A stretch of 10,028 nucleotides of DNA, taken from contig JAHIOK010000032.1 of NCBI GenBank assembly GCA_018895315.1, forward strand, positions 1-10,028, in the 5' to 3' direction. The notes beneath the pieces are model-generated. The model made no database searches and had not been told where the DNA came from. It saw nothing but the letters and a program-made list of their open reading frames with translations. Position numbers and translations under genes: made by a program. Below are positions 7,597 to 10,028 of this stretch, one piece after another; within the stretch, counting starts at the first letter, position 1; each line of letters opens with the position of its first letter. Origin of the DNA: Actinomycetota bacterium. Its GTDB lineage: Bacteria; Actinomycetota; Actinomycetes; Actinomycetales; Microbacteriaceae.

Positions 7597-7944
7597 TCAG
7601 GGAGCGTCGACGCGCACGACCGCGTCCCAGCGGCGGTGCGTGTTGGCGTCTCCCAGCAGCTTCCAGACCGCCGGCGTCAGCGGTGGGTAGTCGAACGCAA
7701 TCTGGCGCAAGACGCGGTATTGCCGCGCCGCCGTGGGCCGCACGCCATCGTTCGCTGCGATGTTCTCGGCCCGCAGCAGGAAGACGACGAGCTCGTCGAC
7801 CGAGGGCAGGTCCTCCATGAAATCCCACGGGTCCTCACCCTCGCGGAGACGCTCGTGAACCAGAGCGGTCAATTCGTCGGATGCCTCGGCACGCAGCAAC
7901 TCGAGGCTCGCGCGCCGTGGTCCGGCGTCGGGAGAGCTCGTCAT
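7597..7944 (-). CDS. Conserved-looking small helical protein of unknown function
   Basis: A 115-residue soluble protein that I do not recognise with confidence. It is charged and predicted mostly helical, with blocks such as LRAEASDELTALVHERLREG, DPWDFMEDLPSVDELVVFLL and RPTAARQYRVLRQIA. There is no signal peptide, transmembrane segment or cysteine. It looks like a real gene: the amino-acid makeup is balanced, with regular heptad-like hydrophobic spacing, unlike the arginine/proline/serine-rich translations of the opposite frames. An in-frame TAG lies three codons before the ATG at 7944, so the start is well constrained; no separated Shine-Dalgarno is present. It is convergent with the DGPF gene (11 bp between stops) and divergent from the sigma factor gene (47 bp). 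It could be an old resident of the trxA–parB gap or a regulator of the sigma factor; neither is shown. Confidence 0.72.
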   Translation of the reverse strand: MTSSPDAGPRRASLELLRAEASDELTALVHERLREGEDPWDFMEDLPSVDELVVFLLRAENIAANDGVRPTAARQYRVLRQIAFDYPPLTPAVWKLLGDANTHRRWDAVVRVDAP

Positions 7945-7950
7945 TCTTCC

Positions 7951-7956
7951 AGCCTA
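7951..7956 (-). promoter_or_regulatory. Candidate -10 (TAGGCT) for a leaderless transcript
   Basis: On the minus strand TAGGCT fits TANNNT and ends six bases before the ATG at 7944. Transcription would then start at or next to the start codon. This would explain the missing spaced Shine-Dalgarno. Leaderless mRNAs are common in actinobacteria. No clear -35 is seen. Confidence 0.4.
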
Positions 7957-7991
7957 AGCGCGGTTTCGACGTCGTGCGCGAGCGGTACGTA

Positions 7992-9275
7992 ATGACCGCC
8001 GAAGAGTCGGTCGACGGCGCGCGACGCGTCGTAGAGGTCGTCTGGCGGGGAGAATCCCGTCGTGTGGTCGCCGCGCTCACACGGATGACCGGAGACTTCG
8101 AGTGGGCTGAGGACCTCGCTCAGGAGGCACTCGTCGAGGCTCTTTCCGGCTGGCCGGTGTCGGGCATACCTGAGAACCCGGGCGCGTGGTTGGTGACGGT
8201 CGCTAAGCGCCGCGCGATCGACGGCTGGCGGCGTGGTGAACGTCTGCTCCAGCGCGAGCACCTTCTCGCACACGACGCGCAGATCACCGAAGGCGCGTAT
8301 CCGGTGGAGATCGCGGGCGACCCCGACCGGATCGACGACGACGTCCTTCGCCTCGTCTTCATCGCCTGTCACCCGGTGCTGCCCGCTGAGGCTCGTCTGG
8401 CTCTCACGCTGCGCACCGTCGCGGGGCTCACGACAGAGCAGATCGCGCGCGTCCTCCTGATGACCGTGGCGGCAGCGCAGCAGCGCATCGTGCGCGCGAA
8501 GCGCACTCTTGCGAGCGCCGGTGTTCCCTTCGAGGTTCCCGATCGCGCCGAGCGTCCGCAGCGCCTGGCCAGCGTGCTGCAGGTCTGCTACCTGTTGTTC
8601 ACCGAGGGATATGCACCCGCCACAGGTGATGTGCCGGTGCGTCCCGACGTGGCGCGAGAGGCGGTGCGCCTGACGCGGCAGGTGCGCACCCTCATGCCCC
8701 ATGAACCCGAGATCTCATCACTCATCGCACTGATGGAGTTCCACTCCTCCCGCTTCGCAGAGCGCGTCGATGCGACGGGTGTTCCCCGCACGCTCAAGCA
8801 ACAAGACCGCCACCGATGGGACAGATCCGCAATTGCTCGTGGCGAGACGGCGCTGGCCGTCGCAGAGTCCTTCGGTCGCGGGTTGGGGTACTTCGGTCTC
8901 CAAGCGGCCGTAGCCCGCTGCCACGCGGTCGCGCCGACGTTCGCCGACACCGATTGGGCGCTCATCCTGCGGCTCTATGACGCGCTCGTCGAACTCGCAC
9001 CTTCCCCCGTCATCCGACTGAATCGCGCGGTGGCCGTATCGATGGCCGATGGTCCGCACGACGCGATGCGCATCATTGACGAGCTGCGTGCTGAGCTGTC
9101 CGACTTCCGGCCGTGGCACGCGGTGCGCGCTGAGCTGCTCCACCGGCTGAATCAGCCGGAAGCCGCGGCGGAGGCGTTCGAGCAGGCAGCGTCCTTGCCC
9201 GGAAATGACGCCGACGCGAGGGCCCTGCTTCGCCGCGCCCGAGAGTTGAGTGCTGCTCAGCTCGCGGAGCCGTAA
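7992..9275 (+). CDS. ECF42-type RNA polymerase sigma factor with long C-terminal extension (DUF6596/TPR-like)
   Basis: A 427-residue sigma-70 family regulator that directs RNA polymerase to a small set of promoters. Region σ2 covers about residues 10-82 ([36 protein letters not shown]). Region σ4 covers about 115-175, with the helix-turn-helix at about 147-170. A ~240-residue extension follows with ECF42 hallmarks: [46 protein letters not shown] and TPR-like helices to the end. In this group the extension, not a separate anti-sigma factor, is thought to control activity, and none is encoded here. I chose ATG 7992 because σ2 then begins at the usual distance; the frame stays open to 7881 but would overlap the opposite gene. 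The ribosome binding site is weak (GAGCGG). Its likely target is the DGPF gene at 7157. The 3' end overlaps parB. Confidence 0.9.
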   Translation: MTAEESVDGARRVVEVVWRGESRRVVAALTRMTGDFEWAEDLAQEALVEALSGWPVSGIPENPGAWLVTVAKRRAIDGWRRGERLLQREHLLAHDAQITEGAYPVEIAGDPDRIDDDVLRLVFIACHPVLPAEARLALTLRTVAGLTTEQIARVLLMTVAAAQQRIVRAKRTLASAGVPFEVPDRAERPQRLASVLQVCYLLFTEGYAPATGDVPVRPDVAREAVRLTRQVRTLMPHEPEISSLIALMEFHSSRFAERVDATGVPRTLKQQDRHRWDRSAIARGETALAVAESFGRGLGYFGLQAAVARCHAVAPTFADTDWALILRLYDALVELAPSPVIRLNRAVAVSMADGPHDAMRIIDELRAELSDFRPWHAVRAELLHRLNQPEAAAEAFEQAASLPGNDADARALLRRARELSAAQLAEP

Positions 9276-10028
9276 CCTGTTTCGCCGATCTCTGCGAGAA
9301 TGCGGTTCAGATCCTGGATGGTGGCGAAATCTATGCTGATCTGGCCTTTTCTCACCCCAAGTGCGATCTTCACGCGGGTGTTGAGGCGATCCCCCAGTCG
9401 ATCCGCGACCTCATCGAGGTGTGCTCGGCGCGCACCCGCGGTCGGCGTGGTTCGGCGAAGTGCCGCAGCATCAGCATTCTTGGCGACCGCTTCGGCGGCG
9501 CGCACCGAGAGGTCTTCGTTCACGATCTTGTCTGCGAGCCGTCGCATCGCATCTTCCCCGTCCAGGGAGAGGATGGCGCGGGCGTGGCCGGCACTCAAGA
9601 CTCCCGCGGCGACGCGCTGCTGCACGGGCATCGGCAGTTTGAGTAGCCGGATCGTGTTGCTGATCTGAGGACGAGACCGGCCGATGCGCTGCGCGAGCTG
9701 CTCCTGGGTGATTCCGAAGTCCTCGAGGAGCTGCTCATATGCGGATGCCTCTTCGAGCGGGTTGAGCTCGGAGCGATGGAGATTCTCGAGCAACGCGTCG
9801 CGCAGGAGGTTCTCGTCGGCGGTGTCTCGGACGACGGCGGGAATCGAGGTGAGGCCTGCTTCGCGCGCTGCGCGAGTGCGTCGCTCACCCATGATGAGTT
9901 CGTACGTGCCATCCTCGGTCGCGCGCACGACCACCGGCTGGAGCACGCCGAACTCTCGCACGCTGTGCACGAGTTCCGCGAGGTCGTCGGCGTCGAAGTT
10001 CGTGCGCGGCTGGCGCGGGTTCGGAACG
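9257..10028 (-). CDS. parB: Chromosome partitioning protein ParB (N-terminus outside window)
   Basis: Centromere-binding CTPase clamp that loads at parS sites near oriC and works with ParA (and SMC) to segregate chromosomes. The window holds the last 256 residues, with the start beyond the right edge. Visible in order: [16 protein letters not shown], the nucleotide-binding blocks GERRTR and ENLHR, a helix-turn-helix ([18 protein letters not shown]) for parS recognition, an alanine/arginine-rich linker, and the C-terminal dimerisation segment ([27 protein letters not shown]). About 60-90 N-terminal residues, including the ParA-interacting tip, should lie outside. parA would be expected directly upstream. 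The final 19 bp overlap the convergent sigma factor gene. Confidence 0.97.
   Translation of the reverse strand, partial: VPNPRQPRTNFDADDLAELVHSVREFGVLQPVVVRATEDGTYELIMGERRTRAAREAGLTSIPAVVRDTADENLLRDALLENLHRSELNPLEEASAYEQLLEDFGITQEQLAQRIGRSRPQISNTIRLLKLPMPVQQRVAAGVLSAGHARAILSLDGEDAMRRLADKIVNEDLSVRAAEAVAKNADAAALRRTTPTAGARRAHLDEVADRLGDRLNTRVKIALGVRKGQISIDFATIQDLNRILAEIGETGYGSAS

Noticed and set aside
7602..7611. Ten-base palindrome GCGTCGACGC at the end of the small minus-strand gene
   Set aside because: It is inside coding sequence, single copy and short; such palindromes are common in GC-rich DNA.
7881..7991. Longer N-terminus for the sigma factor
   Set aside because: The extra 37 residues are basic and unlike family N-termini, and they would overlap the opposite small gene; ATG at 7992 fits the σ2 position.
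1..10028. parS sites, tRNA genes, CRISPR repeats, insertion sequence ends, riboswitches
   Set aside because: I looked for TGTTTCACGTGAAACA-like sites because parB is present, and for the other classes by eye, and saw none. Diverged copies could be missed.

Overview
The window is high-GC DNA with tightly packed genes, GTG starts and strong G-rich ribosome binding sites. Its gene order is typical of an actinobacterial chromosome close to the replication origin. Protein style, the order DUF6049–murJ–trxB–trxA–parB and the many GCATCC/GGATGC hexamers suggest the family Microbacteriaceae, probably Microbacterium or a close relative (inference; no database was searched). In actinobacteria parB is usually the origin-distal end of a leftward rpmH–rnpA–yidC–jag–rsmG–parA–parB run, so oriC probably lies a few kilobases beyond the right edge.

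Left part (1-1508, minus strand): a class I SAM-dependent methyltransferase with an NPPF motif and winged-helix-like flanks, cut by the window edge just before its C-terminus. After a 165-bp divergent gap, a plus-strand envelope pair follows. A large secreted, membrane-anchored DUF6049 protein (1674-3902) overlaps the lipid II flippase gene murJ (3899-5491) by four bases. Then come thioredoxin reductase trxB (5589-6590) and thioredoxin trxA (6656-6979), which together form an NADPH-driven disulfide reductase system. A strong intrinsic terminator (6991-7028) closes this plus-strand block.

Right part: a YciI/DGPF-family protein gene (7157-7585, plus), a small unrecognised gene on the minus strand (7597-7944), an ECF42-type sigma factor with a long C-terminal helical/TPR-like extension (7992-9275, plus), and the 3' part of parB (9257-10028, minus). 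DGPF proteins and ECF42 sigma factors are a known genomic pair. Here they are separated by an oppositely oriented gene. The DGPF gene has a match to the published ECF42 promoter signature upstream (TGTCGA, 17 bases, CGAC at 7081-7107), so it is probably a direct target of the sigma factor. The sigma factor gene and parB are convergent and their coding ends overlap by 19 bp.

Most of the window is ordinary core genome. The least explained parts are the split DGPF/ECF42 module, the small gene inside it, and the DUF6049 partner of MurJ. I saw no tRNA, rRNA, CRISPR array, insertion sequence, riboswitch or parS site.
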